From: Candidatus Gastranaerophilales bacterium
GTDB taxonomy: Bacteria; Cyanobacteriota; Vampirovibrionia; Gastranaerophilales; Gastranaerophilaceae
Assembly: GCA_944325555.1 (NCBI GenBank)
Contig: CALVAN010000001.1
Coordinates: forward strand, 1-64,000
Direction: 5' to 3'
DNA length: 64,000 bases
Positions 36,445 through 45,506 of the stretch are shown here, piece by piece; position 1 is the first letter of the stretch; each line of letters opens with the position of its first letter. The position numbers and the translations under genes were made by a program. The notes below the pieces were generated by a model. It saw only the letters and a program-made list of their open reading frames with translations, did not search any database and had not been told where the DNA came from.

Positions 36445-36656
36445 ATAATAAAAGTATAGGGAAAGAGCCTTAAGAGGCGCCATTCTCTTAAAGCTCTTCT
36501 TAACTCCCTATTTTGCAAAAGCGAGCGCTATTATTATCAAAAAGATAAGAAATAGCGCTTTTTCAGTTACGCTAAATTGCATTTCATCACCACCCTTCCG
36601 TTTTCATTCTCTTAACAAGTCCGTGCCGAGGGTGGCAAACAGGAGCTTACCCTATT
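36445..36656 (-). ncRNA. structured RNA around a 24-codon ORF, type I toxin-like
   Basis: A minus-strand transcript of about 205 nt is proposed. TACAAT at 36665-36660 would place its 5' end near AATAGGG (36656-36650). Its 3' part is a long hairpin: AAGAGCTTTAAGAG and CTCTTAAGGCTCTT pair fully only in minus-strand RNA (one U:G). The outer arms are AGGGA and TCCCT (about 36455-36510). The 5' end also carries AATAGGG and TTAAGAGAATG, both repeated near the 3' hairpin, so 5' and 3' ends could fold back on each other as in hok-type mRNAs. The ribosome-binding site is paired (see the small CDS). Confidence 0.55.
36508..36582 (-). CDS. candidate 24-residue single-helix membrane peptide
   Basis: The frame begins ATG CAA TTT and encodes MQFSVTEKALFLIFLIII followed by ALAFAK, one hydrophobic helix with a short charged N-terminus and a lysine end. 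The ribosome-binding region (AAGGGTGGTGAT) lies 5-16 nt upstream. Its AGGGTGG (minus strand, 36596-36590) can pair with CCACCCT (36635-36629), hiding the site. Size, hydrophobicity and RNA structure fit a type I toxin, but a KdpF-like or other regulatory membrane peptide, or a leader peptide, is also possible. Confidence 0.5.
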   Translation of the reverse strand: MQFSVTEKALFLIFLIIIALAFAK

Positions 36657-36849
36657 GAAATTGTACAATAAAATCTTTCATTTGTTTTTCAGAGAAGGCT
36701 TCATTCATTTGTCTGTTGTTACTATTTTTTCGCAAAAATCGTTTGTGTATTCTTAAAAAATATGCTAGTCTAGAACTGTGTAATAATAATGGTTTCATGA
36801 CATATATAAAAAACACGATATACTCAGTTTATTAAAAGGAGACACAATT
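36657..36849 (+). other. gene-free region upstream of ppdK
   Basis: AT-rich promoter region for ppdK. AAAGGAGA is the ribosome-binding site just before the start at 36850. I cannot pick a confident -35/-10 pair. The facing TACAAT box for the minus-strand RNA is at its left edge. Confidence 0.35.
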
Positions 36850-39528
36850 ATGACAGCAAAACGAGTATGGTTATTTGAAGAGGGTAACGCACAGATGCGT
36901 GATCTTCTGGGCGGTAAAGGTGCAAACCTTGCTGAAATGACTAATTTGGGGCTTCCCGTTCCCCCGGGGTTAACAATTACTACAGAAACTTGTATGGATT
37001 ATATAAACCACGGTAACAGAATGCCTGCAGGCGTTATGGATGAAGTAAAAGCAGCTTTGAGAAAAGTTGAAGAAAAAGCAGGCAAAAAGTTTGGCGACCC
37101 CGAAAACCCGCTGCTCGTTTCTGTACGTTCAGGCGCAAGACTCTCCATGCCCGGCATGATGGAAACAATCCTTAACCTCGGTATGAACGATCAGACAGTC
37201 GAAGGTATGATTAAACTCACCAACAACCCGAGATTCTGCTATGATTCTTACCGTCGTTTCTTAACAATGTTCGGCTCCGTTGCTTGGGACATTGAAAGAA
37301 TGAAGTTTGAAGAATACATCGACAAAATTAAAGCTGAAAAAGGCTACAAACAAGACGTAGACCTGACTGCAGAGGATTGGAAATCTTTAATCGAACCTTA
37401 CAAAGCTTTGATTAAAGCCGAAACAGGAAAAGAATTCCCGCAGGATCCGTTTGTACAATTGGAAGAAGCTATTGAAGCCGTATTCCGTTCATGGAACATC
37501 CCACGTGCGGTTGCTTACAGAAACCACTACAAAATTGACCACAACTACGGTACTGCCGTAAACGTCCAAACAATGGTATTCGGCAACATGGGTGATGACT
37601 GTGCAACAGGTGTATCCTTCACAAGAAACCCGTCTACAGGTGAAAACAAATTCTACGGCGAATACCTGACAAATGCTCAGGGTGAAGACGTTGTAGCAGG
37701 TATCAGAACACCTCACCCGATTGCAGACCTCGAAAAAGAAATGCCCGAACAATACAAACAATACGTTGATATTGCTAAAAAACTGGAAGAAGGCTACAGA
37801 GATGTTCAGGATATGGAATTTACGATTGAAAGAGGCAAACTCTATATCTTGCAAACAAGAAACGGTAAAAGAACTGCAAAAGCTTCCGTAAGAATTGCCG
37901 TTGAAATGGCTGAAGAAGGCATTATCGATAAGGAAAGAGCAATCGAACTTGTTGACCCGAACCAGTTGTATCAGGTTCTTTTGCCTGACTTTGACCCTGC
38001 CGCTAAAAAAGAAGCTCACAAAATTGCTCAGGGTCTTGCAGCTTCTCCGGGTGCTGCCGTAGGTAAAATCGTATTCGATACTGAAGAAGCAGCAGAAAGA
38101 GGCAAAGCAGGCGAAAAAGTTATCCTTGTACGTTTGGAAACCTGCCCTGATGATATCCACGGTATGATTGCTTCTCAAGGTGTTCTTACTTTAAGAGGCG
38201 GTATGACTTCTCACGCAGCAGTAGTTGCAAAAGGTATGGGCAAACCCTGCGTTGCAGGCTGCGAAGATTTGAAAATCGACCTTAAAAACGGTACTTTAAC
38301 GGACGGAAGCGGTAAAGTTTACCACGAAAACGATATTATCTCGTTAGACGGCGGTACCGGTGAAGTATTCGAAGGCGCAGTACATCTTGTTCCGCCTACG
38401 CTGGATGACAACTTCAAAAAACTCTTTGAATGGGTTAACGATGTAAAACTCTTGAGCGTACGTGCTAACGCAGATACTCCTGCCGATGTTGCAAAAGCAT
38501 TGGAAATGGGCGCTGAAGGTGTAGGTCTTTGCAGAACCGAACACATGTTTATGGATCCTGAAAGACTTCCTTGGGTTCAAAAAATGATTATCGCTGAAAA
38601 TACCGAACAAAGAAAAGAAGCTCTTGAACACCTGCTTCCTATGCAGTATAAAGACTTCTACGAAATGTTCAAGGCTCTCGGCGACAAACCTATGACTATC
38701 CGTCTTTTAGACCCGCCGCTTCACGAATTCTTACCTTCTAAAGAAGAATTGATTGCGACAGTTGCTACTAAAAAAGCATTGAATCAGGATTACAAACAAG
38801 ATGAAGAAATGCTCCACCTTGTAGAAAATATGTCGGAATCCAACCCGATGATGGGCTTGAGAGGCTGCCGTCTGGGTCTTACATTCCCTGAAATTAACGA
38901 AATGCAGGTTAAAGCTATTTTCTACGCAGCCTGCGATTTGAAAAAAGAAGGGCTGGATGTAAAACCTGAAGTTATGATTCCTCTTGTAGGTCACGTAAAC
39001 GAACTTAAAGAAGCAAAAGCGGTTTGCGAACGTGTTGCAAAAGAAGTTATGGCTGAAAAAGGCGTTGGCGTAGATTATATGATAGGTACCATGATAGAAA
39101 TTCCTCGTGCTGCATTAACTGCTGATCAGATTGCAGAATACGCAGAATTCTTCTCCTTCGGTACAAACGACCTTACACAGATGACATTCGGTTACTCAAG
39201 AGACGATGCGGAAGGTAAATTCTTACAGAAATACGTAGACAACAAAATCCTTCCTGCTAACCCGTTCCAGACATTAGATCAGGAAGGTGTCGGACAGTTA
39301 ATGAAACTGGCTCTTGATAAAGCATTGTCCGTAAAACCGCACCTCAAAAGAGGTATCTGCGGCGAACACGGCGGCGACCCTGCTTCCGTTAAATTCTGCC
39401 ACAGAATCGGCTTGAACTATGTATCCTGCTCTCCTTTCAGAGTTCCGCAGGCAAGACTTGCCGCTGCTCAGGCTGTTATTGAGTTCAAACACAGCAAGGA
39501 AGAAGAAGGTACACTGGGTTGTAAATAA
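36850..39528 (+). CDS. ppdK: pyruvate, phosphate dikinase
   Basis: PPDK interconverts pyruvate, ATP and phosphate with PEP, AMP and pyrophosphate, which is useful in PPi-based glycolysis of anaerobes. The protein is 892 residues. The N-terminal nucleotide domain begins FEEGNAQMRDLLGGKGANLA. The phosphohistidine is in LRGGMTSHAAVVAKG. The PEP-binding domain has GVGLCRTEHMF and ICGEHGGDPASVKFC with the catalytic cysteine. The protein ends EEGTLGCK. A terminator follows at 39557. Confidence 0.97.
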   Translation: MTAKRVWLFEEGNAQMRDLLGGKGANLAEMTNLGLPVPPGLTITTETCMDYINHGNRMPAGVMDEVKAALRKVEEKAGKKFGDPENPLLVSVRSGARLSMPGMMETILNLGMNDQTVEGMIKLTNNPRFCYDSYRRFLTMFGSVAWDIERMKFEEYIDKIKAEKGYKQDVDLTAEDWKSLIEPYKALIKAETGKEFPQDPFVQLEEAIEAVFRSWNIPRAVAYRNHYKIDHNYGTAVNVQTMVFGNMGDDCATGVSFTRNPSTGENKFYGEYLTNAQGEDVVAGIRTPHPIADLEKEMPEQYKQYVDIAKKLEEGYRDVQDMEFTIERGKLYILQTRNGKRTAKASVRIAVEMAEEGIIDKERAIELVDPNQLYQVLLPDFDPAAKKEAHKIAQGLAASPGAAVGKIVFDTEEAAERGKAGEKVILVRLETCPDDIHGMIASQGVLTLRGGMTSHAAVVAKGMGKPCVAGCEDLKIDLKNGTLTDGSGKVYHENDIISLDGGTGEVFEGAVHLVPPTLDDNFKKLFEWVNDVKLLSVRANADTPADVAKALEMGAEGVGLCRTEHMFMDPERLPWVQKMIIAENTEQRKEALEHLLPMQYKDFYEMFKALGDKPMTIRLLDPPLHEFLPSKEELIATVATKKALNQDYKQDEEMLHLVENMSESNPMMGLRGCRLGLTFPEINEMQVKAIFYAACDLKKEGLDVKPEVMIPLVGHVNELKEAKAVCERVAKEVMAEKGVGVDYMIGTMIEIPRAALTADQIAEYAEFFSFGTNDLTQMTFGYSRDDAEGKFLQKYVDNKILPANPFQTLDQEGVGQLMKLALDKALSVKPHLKRGICGEHGGDPASVKFCHRIGLNYVSCSPFRVPQARLAAAQAVIEFKHSKEEEGTLGCK

Positions 39529-39556
39529 ACTGCGGTTTAAGTTCCTTTGTAACAAA

Positions 39557-39590
39557 AACGGGCTGAACATTTTGTTCGGTCCGTTTTTTA
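39557..39590 (+). terminator. intrinsic terminator of ppdK
   Basis: AACGGGCTGAAC pairs with GTTCGGTCCGTT (one mismatch/wobble), followed by a T-run. It lies about 30 bp past the stop. Confidence 0.85.
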
Positions 39591-39623
39591 TATATTAATT
39601 CAGTACTGTTAGCGGATTAGTAC

Positions 39624-39812
39624 GTAGGTTGGGCATACCTGCCCAACACAAAAGTTCTGTCATCCAAAGGAGCGAAGCGAGCTCAGGATCTTACCTGTAT
39701 TGGAAGATAACCAAGAACATTGGTAAGATTCTGAACACACTCAATCTCTGCAAACCGCAACGACTGATGCTTCAGAATGACATCAGACGTTGGACAGGTA
39801 TGCCCAACCTAC
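39624..39812. repeat. MITE-like nested palindromic element
   Basis: Terminal inverted repeats GTAGGTTGGGCATACCTG and CAGGTATGCCCAACCTAC (39795-39812) bound a 189-bp unit with no coding capacity. A second, nested pair TCAGGATCTTACC (39683-39695) and GGTAAGATTCTGA (39722-39734) lies inside. A partial copy of one end recurs near 44262-44282. No target-site duplication is obvious to me. Confidence 0.7.
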
Positions 39813-39819
39813 GCTACTT

Positions 39820-39846
39820 GTCACCGAATTACGTAACATACACAAG
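39820..39846 (+). repeat. short dispersed repeat (GTCACCGAATTACGTAAC)
   Basis: The same block occurs at 260 and, with two changes, at 54796. It follows directly after the MITE-like unit. Confidence 0.6.
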
Positions 39847-39964
39847 TATGACGCATTTTGCCGCAAAATTGCGCAGCATATGCAATTCTTCCCCAAAATT
39901 ACACTTAACAAAAATTCATCTTAATATTTTTTAATATTTTACGACTTTAGTAGCAAAAAAATTT

Positions 39965-40064
39965 TTGACAAGATTTCATGCTCATGTAAACTCCTCTATA
40001 AACTCCGTAATACTAATTCTATCCATCTCGGCTTAATCTTTTTGAGAAAAAGCCGATTTTTTTT
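39965..40064 (+). ncRNA. candidate small RNA with terminator upstream of spoIID-type gene
   Basis: TTGACA (39965-39970), a 16-bp spacer and TAAACT (39987-39992) form a promoter. It is followed by a C/T-rich segment with CTCC motifs and a strong hairpin, TCGGCTT/AAGCCGA (40028-40056), with eight T residues. The product would be about 65 nt. No gene precedes it for over 400 bp, so this is either an independent small RNA or an attenuator for the gene at 40126. The unit before dapF looks similar. Confidence 0.5.
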
Positions 40065-40125
40065 GCCCTATATTTTAAAATTTTTTGCTTTTTATAATAA
40101 AATTGAATTAAAAGAGAGAGTTATT

Positions 40126-41967
40126 ATGTTGAAAAAAATATTTTTATCACTGTGTGTGCTTGTTTGTACAATCGGCTTTAGTGCAAAGGCTCAGGCAGTT
40201 CCCGCACTTGAGGGAACTGTCGTAAAAGTGGGGCTGAGCAGTCAGGATTTTTCTCAGTATTATTTTAAACAAACCTGCCTGACAGCTACTGATTCTTTTA
40301 TACTTACGGACAAATCCACCAATCAAAACCTCGGCAGCTTTAATGCAAACGAGGTTGTGCAGATTGATATAAAAAACAACCTGTTCACACTAACAAAAGA
40401 CGGCAAAGAAATTGCCAAAAATATAAAAGGTCCTGTGGAAATAGACTCTCAAAACGGTTTTGTTACCGTGGCAAATTTAAAAAGAGCAGGCAAACCCGCA
40501 TATTACAGAGGCACAATACAGGTAACAAAAGTTCCCAAAAAAGATGACCAATTCAACATTATAAATGTAATTGATGTAGAATCTTACCTGAGAGGCGTTG
40601 TCCCTAATGAAATGCCGGTAAGATTCGGTACGGAAGCTTTGAAGGCACAGGCAATACTTGCAAGAAACTATGTGCTAAAACCAAGAGCAAACTATCATAA
40701 CTATGACGTGTGCGATTCCGTAGCTTGTCAGGTGTATTTCGGCGCAAACACAGAGAATGAACTTGCAGACACTGCAATAAAAGAAACCGAAAACATTGTT
40801 GCAATGCAAAATAATGAACTTATACTCGCACTTTACAGCTCAACTGCTGGCGGTTATACGGAAAGTTACGAAAACGCATTTTCAACAGACATGGCAAACG
40901 GTGTCAAAATGTTCCCCGGAGTGTCAAAACCCTTTTTAAAAGGCGTTCCAGACAGCAAGGATACCCCCGTCTTGAGTGATGAAAAAGCGGCAAGAAAATT
41001 CTATACAACAGAACCCGAAACCTTTGACAACAACTCGCCGTATTTCAGATGGACAAGAGAATGGGATTTAAAAGAGCTTGAAGATGTTCTTAAACAAACA
41101 CTAGTAACACAGTCCTCAACGGGGTTTGTTAAGCCGAAACTAACTAAACCCGAGGATTTTGGTACTTTAAAGGATATTAAAGTCGTAAAAAGAGGCGTGT
41201 CGGGCAAGGCTATGTCCATCAACATAATTACGGATAAAAATGTCTTTAATGTTCAAAAAGAACTTGTTATAAGAAGAACCTTTAAAAAGGACAACAAGGC
41301 ACTGCCTTCGGCAAACATAGTTTTTGATGTGGAAATTGCAAAGCAGCAGCCAAAACAGGATAAACCCTCTAAACAGGAGAAACAAACCAAGCAGGAAAAA
41401 CCCGAACCCGACAATCTTGTCTGGTCAAACTGGGAGGATGATGAACAAAACACCCGAACAAAAGACGAAGAAAAACAAGAACCTCAAAATACTCAGACCT
41501 CAACGGGCAAGGTCGTTGTCCACGGCGGCGGCTACGGTCATGGTGTGGGGATGAGCCAGTACGGCGCAGGACGTATGAACGACAAGGGGTATTCCTATGC
41601 AGAAATTATTCAGCACTATTTTACTGACACCTCAATCACCACAAATCCGGTTACTCTGTCTTGCGCAAACGGCAAGGATACGGCGGTTCAAATATTTTAC
41701 ACGAGCAAAAAGGAACGTGGAAAGAATCAAAAAGTTTATCTGGTTGCTGAAAACAAATTCCAATTTACAACAATGACGGTGGTTATCAACAGTCAGGAAT
41801 TTAAGCTGGAGCTGGTTCCGCAATTATTTAAGGCGGAAAAATTTGACATCACGCAATATCTGGTAGACGGAGAAAACAGAATAACCTTCCTGCTTCCGTA
41901 TTCCGACCAGCATAAAAAACCCGTAAGATTATTTGTAGAACTTAATGAGGCAAAAAATGACCGATAA
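40126..41967 (+). CDS. exported SpoIID/LytB-domain protein
   Basis: This 613-residue protein belongs to the SpoIID family, whose studied members act on peptidoglycan as lytic transglycosylases. A signal peptide (FLSLCVLVCTIGFSAKAQA) starts it; the ATG at 40126 follows an AGAGAG site. The SpoIID domain has VESYLRGVVPNEMP and ALKAQAILARNYVL, with the second half HGGGYGHGVGMSQYGAGRM. A lysine/glutamine-rich linker (about residues 409-450) splits the domain. The gene overlaps murJ by 11 bp, tying it to cell-wall export. Confidence 0.88.
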   Translation: MLKKIFLSLCVLVCTIGFSAKAQAVPALEGTVVKVGLSSQDFSQYYFKQTCLTATDSFILTDKSTNQNLGSFNANEVVQIDIKNNLFTLTKDGKEIAKNIKGPVEIDSQNGFVTVANLKRAGKPAYYRGTIQVTKVPKKDDQFNIINVIDVESYLRGVVPNEMPVRFGTEALKAQAILARNYVLKPRANYHNYDVCDSVACQVYFGANTENELADTAIKETENIVAMQNNELILALYSSTAGGYTESYENAFSTDMANGVKMFPGVSKPFLKGVPDSKDTPVLSDEKAARKFYTTEPETFDNNSPYFRWTREWDLKELEDVLKQTLVTQSSTGFVKPKLTKPEDFGTLKDIKVVKRGVSGKAMSINIITDKNVFNVQKELVIRRTFKKDNKALPSANIVFDVEIAKQQPKQDKPSKQEKQTKQEKPEPDNLVWSNWEDDEQNTRTKDEEKQEPQNTQTSTGKVVVHGGGYGHGVGMSQYGAGRMNDKGYSYAEIIQHYFTDTSITTNPVTLSCANGKDTAVQIFYTSKKERGKNQKVYLVAENKFQFTTMTVVINSQEFKLELVPQLFKAEKFDITQYLVDGENRITFLLPYSDQHKKPVRLFVELNEAKNDR

Positions 41968-43573
41968 TGCTAATAACACGGCACAGCAGCCAAACACTTC
42001 CAAAACGCAGAGTCTTTTAAAAGCCGCATGGATAATAGCTTTTGTTACAATTGTCAGTAAACTGATAGGTTTTTTGCGTGACATTGTGATTGCCAACTTT
42101 TACGGTGCGGGCATGGTGTCCGATGCATACTTTTATGCTTATCAAATCCCCGCAATATCAATCATTCTTCTCGGGGGAATCGGCGGACCCTTCCATAGCG
42201 CAGTGGTGTCCGTTTTTTCCAAAATGATACCGAATCTCGAAGAAAAAGCGCCTGATAATGTTAACAAGCTTTTTAACACCTTTTTAACAAGCTCTTTTCT
42301 TGTCTTTTTGCTTTTGGGCGTGCTTGTGTTTGCGTTTTCGGACGTGATTATGCAGATTATCATCTCCAACGGCTCGCCGGAGTTGATTAGACTTGCAAGT
42401 CTTCACTTAAAAATAATGGCGCCGGTTTTAACGGTCGGCGGCGTTGTCGGGATATATTACGGGATTTTGATTGTTTACAAGGAGTTTTTAATCCCCAACA
42501 TATCGCCGATTTTGATGAGTGTGGCGATTATTGCAATAATTTCTCTCGTGCACAACGACAATTCCGGCATAGTCCTTGCTGCGGCAACAACAGTCGGAGC
42601 TTTGTGCCAGTTTGTTTATCAATTGCCAAAGCTCAAACAGCTCGGGTTCAAATTCAAACCCAACCTCGAGGTAATGAACAACCCGCAGTTTAAAAATATA
42701 CTTGAGCTTTTGTTCCCCGCAATATTGAGTTCTACCGTCGGTCAGGTCTATATTTACGTGGATATGTTTTTTGCCTCGCAGCTGCAAGAGGGAGCGTGGT
42801 CTGCAATAGGTTATGCAAACAGGTTGTTCCAATTCCCCGTAGGGGTGCTTGTGACGGCGTTTCTTGTACCTTTGTTTCCGATTTTTTCAAAACTCGTCGG
42901 AGAAAAGGACTACGACAATATCAGATACTATTTTAACAAGGGCGTGGGACTTTTAAACTTTGTTGCGTTTCCCATACTGGTGTTGATTTTGCTGCTTTCC
43001 ACAAACGCAATACAATTGATTTTCCAAAGGGGAGCTTTTAACGAAGTTGCAACAATGATGGTGTCCGAGGCGCTTTGTTATCTGTCCGTTTCAATTATCT
43101 TTTACGTGTTTAGAGATTCCATAACAAGGGTGTTTTATGCGTTTAACGATTCACGCACGCCGTTTCTGGTTGCGTTGTCCTCAATCGTTATCAAATTTAT
43201 TTTAAACTTTTTATTTGTAAAACAGCTGGGTATAGGCGGTATTACACTGTCTACATCTTTTGTAACCCTGATAAACGGTTTCTGGCTCGGGCTTTTGATA
43301 AAGAAAAAAATGAGCATGGACTATGGAATCTATTTTAAAAACCTGTTTAAAATGGCGGTAATCTCCATCGCAACATATTACGTATGCCTCGGTGCTTACA
43401 AGCTGTGGGACAAATATTTTGAGCCTACACAGTTTTTATTGATAGTAAAAATTATTTTAATTACGCTGATTTGCGGCGTTGTTTACAGCCTGTTTGCAGC
43501 AGTGGTAAGGATTCCGTACGTATTTGAGCTTTACGGCAGGGTAAAAGGCAAATTGATGAAATTTAAAGGATAA
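41957..43573 (+). CDS. murJ: lipid II flippase MurJ
   Basis: MurJ moves lipid-linked peptidoglycan precursor across the inner membrane. The 538-residue protein is strongly hydrophobic with about 14 membrane helices. Family marks include LIGFLRDIVIANFYGAG near the N-terminus and QLQEGAWSAIGYANRLFQFP in the middle. The start at 41957 follows GAGG and lies inside the end of the preceding gene. Confidence 0.94.
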   Translation: MTDNANNTAQQPNTSKTQSLLKAAWIIAFVTIVSKLIGFLRDIVIANFYGAGMVSDAYFYAYQIPAISIILLGGIGGPFHSAVVSVFSKMIPNLEEKAPDNVNKLFNTFLTSSFLVFLLLGVLVFAFSDVIMQIIISNGSPELIRLASLHLKIMAPVLTVGGVVGIYYGILIVYKEFLIPNISPILMSVAIIAIISLVHNDNSGIVLAAATTVGALCQFVYQLPKLKQLGFKFKPNLEVMNNPQFKNILELLFPAILSSTVGQVYIYVDMFFASQLQEGAWSAIGYANRLFQFPVGVLVTAFLVPLFPIFSKLVGEKDYDNIRYYFNKGVGLLNFVAFPILVLILLLSTNAIQLIFQRGAFNEVATMMVSEALCYLSVSIIFYVFRDSITRVFYAFNDSRTPFLVALSSIVIKFILNFLFVKQLGIGGITLSTSFVTLINGFWLGLLIKKKMSMDYGIYFKNLFKMAVISIATYYVCLGAYKLWDKYFEPTQFLLIVKIILITLICGVVYSLFAAVVRIPYVFELYGRVKGKLMKFKG

Positions 43574-43576
43574 TTT

Positions 43577-44176
43577 ATGGATATTTTCAGCGATACAACT
43601 TACGTTAAAAAATTAAACGAAAAACTTAAACAGGGCGGCGTAATCTCCTTTGTAACCGATACGGTCTGGGGTGTGGGCTGTCTCCCCGAAAGTGAAAAGG
43701 GCGTTGAAAATATTTACGAACTCAAAAACCGTGACCGTTCAAAACCGCTTATTTTAATGTCCGACAGCGTGGAACACCTTTTGCCTTATGTAAAAGACAT
43801 TCCGCCGAAGGCTCATTCACTTATGGAAAAACACTTCCCCGGGGCGCTGACTTTGATATTTGAAAAGTCGGACAAAACGCCCGATTACGTAACCTCTTTT
43901 AAAAACACCGTGGGCATACGTGTGCCTGACAATCCGTTTTTTAAAAGCCTTTGCGAGGTAATAGACGGGCATGTGCTTGCTACCACAAGCGCAAATCTCT
44001 CGGGGCAAGAGGCCGCCTCAACTTACGAACAAGCCGTTACAAACGTTGGTTCTCATGTGGAATATGTATTTGAGGATTACGGGTTTAAAGCTCAGGGGCT
44101 GGCTTCTACGGTGGCGCTTGCGTTGGATGATAATATAAAGGTTTTGCGTCAGGGCGAAGTTTTTATTGAAGATTGA
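43577..44176 (+). CDS. threonylcarbamoyl-AMP synthase (Sua5/YrdC/TsaC)
   Basis: This enzyme makes threonylcarbamoyl-AMP for the t6A modification of tRNAs. The protein is 199 residues, the short TsaC-like form without a Sua5 C-terminal domain. Motifs are VTDTVWGVGC, IYELKNRDRSKPL, FPGALTLIF and ATTSANLSGQEA. It starts 3 bp after murJ. Confidence 0.93.
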   Translation: MDIFSDTTYVKKLNEKLKQGGVISFVTDTVWGVGCLPESEKGVENIYELKNRDRSKPLILMSDSVEHLLPYVKDIPPKAHSLMEKHFPGALTLIFEKSDKTPDYVTSFKNTVGIRVPDNPFFKSLCEVIDGHVLATTSANLSGQEAASTYEQAVTNVGSHVEYVFEDYGFKAQGLASTVALALDDNIKVLRQGEVFIED

Positions 44177-44392
44177 CGGTAAACAAAAATCTCCGTTTTA
44201 TGTCAGTATTGCTTCGGTCGTTTTACTTCCTCGCAAGGATAGCGTTTTTTGGGGGGACAGATCAGGTATGCCCAATCTACGAAGTTCCGTTGAGCATACA
44301 TGCCGGCGGCAAAACTCAAAAAGATATAATTGCTATCAATCAGCTTATTTATAATATAATATTTTTATAAATTAATATTTGTGAGGGTAAAA
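44177..44392. repeat. intergenic with repeat fragment
   Basis: This gene-free leader of pheS includes CAGGTATGCCCAATCTACG (44262-44280), a one-mismatch copy of one end of the MITE-like element at 39624. A TATAAT box lies near 44350 for pheS. Confidence 0.5.
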
Positions 44393-45427
44393 ATGAAAGA
44401 AACTTTAGAAAAAATTCATAAAAGTGCACTTGAAGCCATCGAAAAAGTTCAGTCAACAGCTGATATAGAAGAAGTAAAAAACACATATTTAAGCAGAAAA
44501 AGCGAACTTAACAACATCAAAAAAAATCTTAAAGACCTCTCAAACGAGGACAAAAGAATTGTAGGCTCGCTGTCTAACCAAATCACAAAGGATATCGAAG
44601 AAAAATTAAACGAAAAGTTTCAAATTTTTTACCGCAAAGAACTCAACGAAAAACTTGAAAAAGAAAGCATTGATATAACTTTGCCCGGCTCATATACTCC
44701 GTTTGGCAAGGTTCACCCTCTGACACAAACTGTTGAGGAAATCGTGGAAATTTTTCAGGGTATGGGTTTTTCGCTTGTGCACAACGAAAACTCTCCCGAG
44801 GTTGAAACCGAATACTTTAACTTTGATATGCTCAATACCCCGAAAGACCACCCCGCAAGAGATATGCAGGATACCTTCTATACGGAAGTGGCTAAAAATG
44901 TTGTTTTAAGAAGCCAGACCTCGGGTGCTCAAATCCACGAAATGCTTACAAGCAAACCGCCTATCAGAGTAATTTCTCCGGGGCGTGTTTACAGAAAAGA
45001 ATCAGTAAGCGCAAGAAAAAACAACCTTTTCCACCAGATAGAAGGTCTGCTGGTGGACAAAGACATCACTTTTGCGGATTTAAAAGGGGTTATGAACGAA
45101 TTTTTAAGACTGTATTTCGGCTCCGCAAGACCGACAAGATTCCGCAGCAGCTTTTTCCCCTTTACGGAACCTTCCGCCGAAGTTGACGTACAATGCATAA
45201 TGTGTCAGGGCAAAGGCTGCCGTGTATGTTCGGGTACAGGCTGGCTGGAAATCCTCGGCAGCGGTATGGTTGACCCAAATGTTTTAAGAAACGTGGGCGT
45301 TGACCCCGAAGTCTATTCCGGTTTTGCCTTCGGCATGGGTGTGGAAAGGCTCGCTATGCTCAAATGGGGCATAGATGACATCAGACTGTTCTTCAACAAC
45401 GATGTAAGATTTTTAAAACAGTTTTAA
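44393..45427 (+). CDS. pheS: phenylalanyl-tRNA synthetase alpha subunit
   Basis: PheS is the catalytic subunit of the tetrameric enzyme. The protein is 344 residues with an N-terminal coiled coil for tRNA, then class II motifs including LRSQTSGAQIHEM and GRVYRKESVSARKNNLFHQIEG, and FAFGMGVERLAMLKWGI. The start at 44393 follows GTGAGGG. The beta-subunit gene pheT is not next to it, unlike the common pheST operon. Cyanobacterial-line genomes often have them apart. Confidence 0.95.
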   Translation: MKETLEKIHKSALEAIEKVQSTADIEEVKNTYLSRKSELNNIKKNLKDLSNEDKRIVGSLSNQITKDIEEKLNEKFQIFYRKELNEKLEKESIDITLPGSYTPFGKVHPLTQTVEEIVEIFQGMGFSLVHNENSPEVETEYFNFDMLNTPKDHPARDMQDTFYTEVAKNVVLRSQTSGAQIHEMLTSKPPIRVISPGRVYRKESVSARKNNLFHQIEGLLVDKDITFADLKGVMNEFLRLYFGSARPTRFRSSFFPFTEPSAEVDVQCIMCQGKGCRVCSGTGWLEILGSGMVDPNVLRNVGVDPEVYSGFAFGMGVERLAMLKWGIDDIRLFFNNDVRFLKQF

Positions 45428-45506
45428 TATAATTTAATATTTTGCGACAAAAGTAACAAAAAATTCCTTTTAGAGGTTTTCCAATACCGTAACAGGAGAG
45501 AAAGCT

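Noticed and set aside
37489-38178. A 229-codon open frame opposite ppdK
   Set aside because: It lies fully inside ppdK on the other strand, has no ribosome-binding site, and its product is low-quality (Phe/Ser/Cys-rich). It mirrors the codon use of ppdK.
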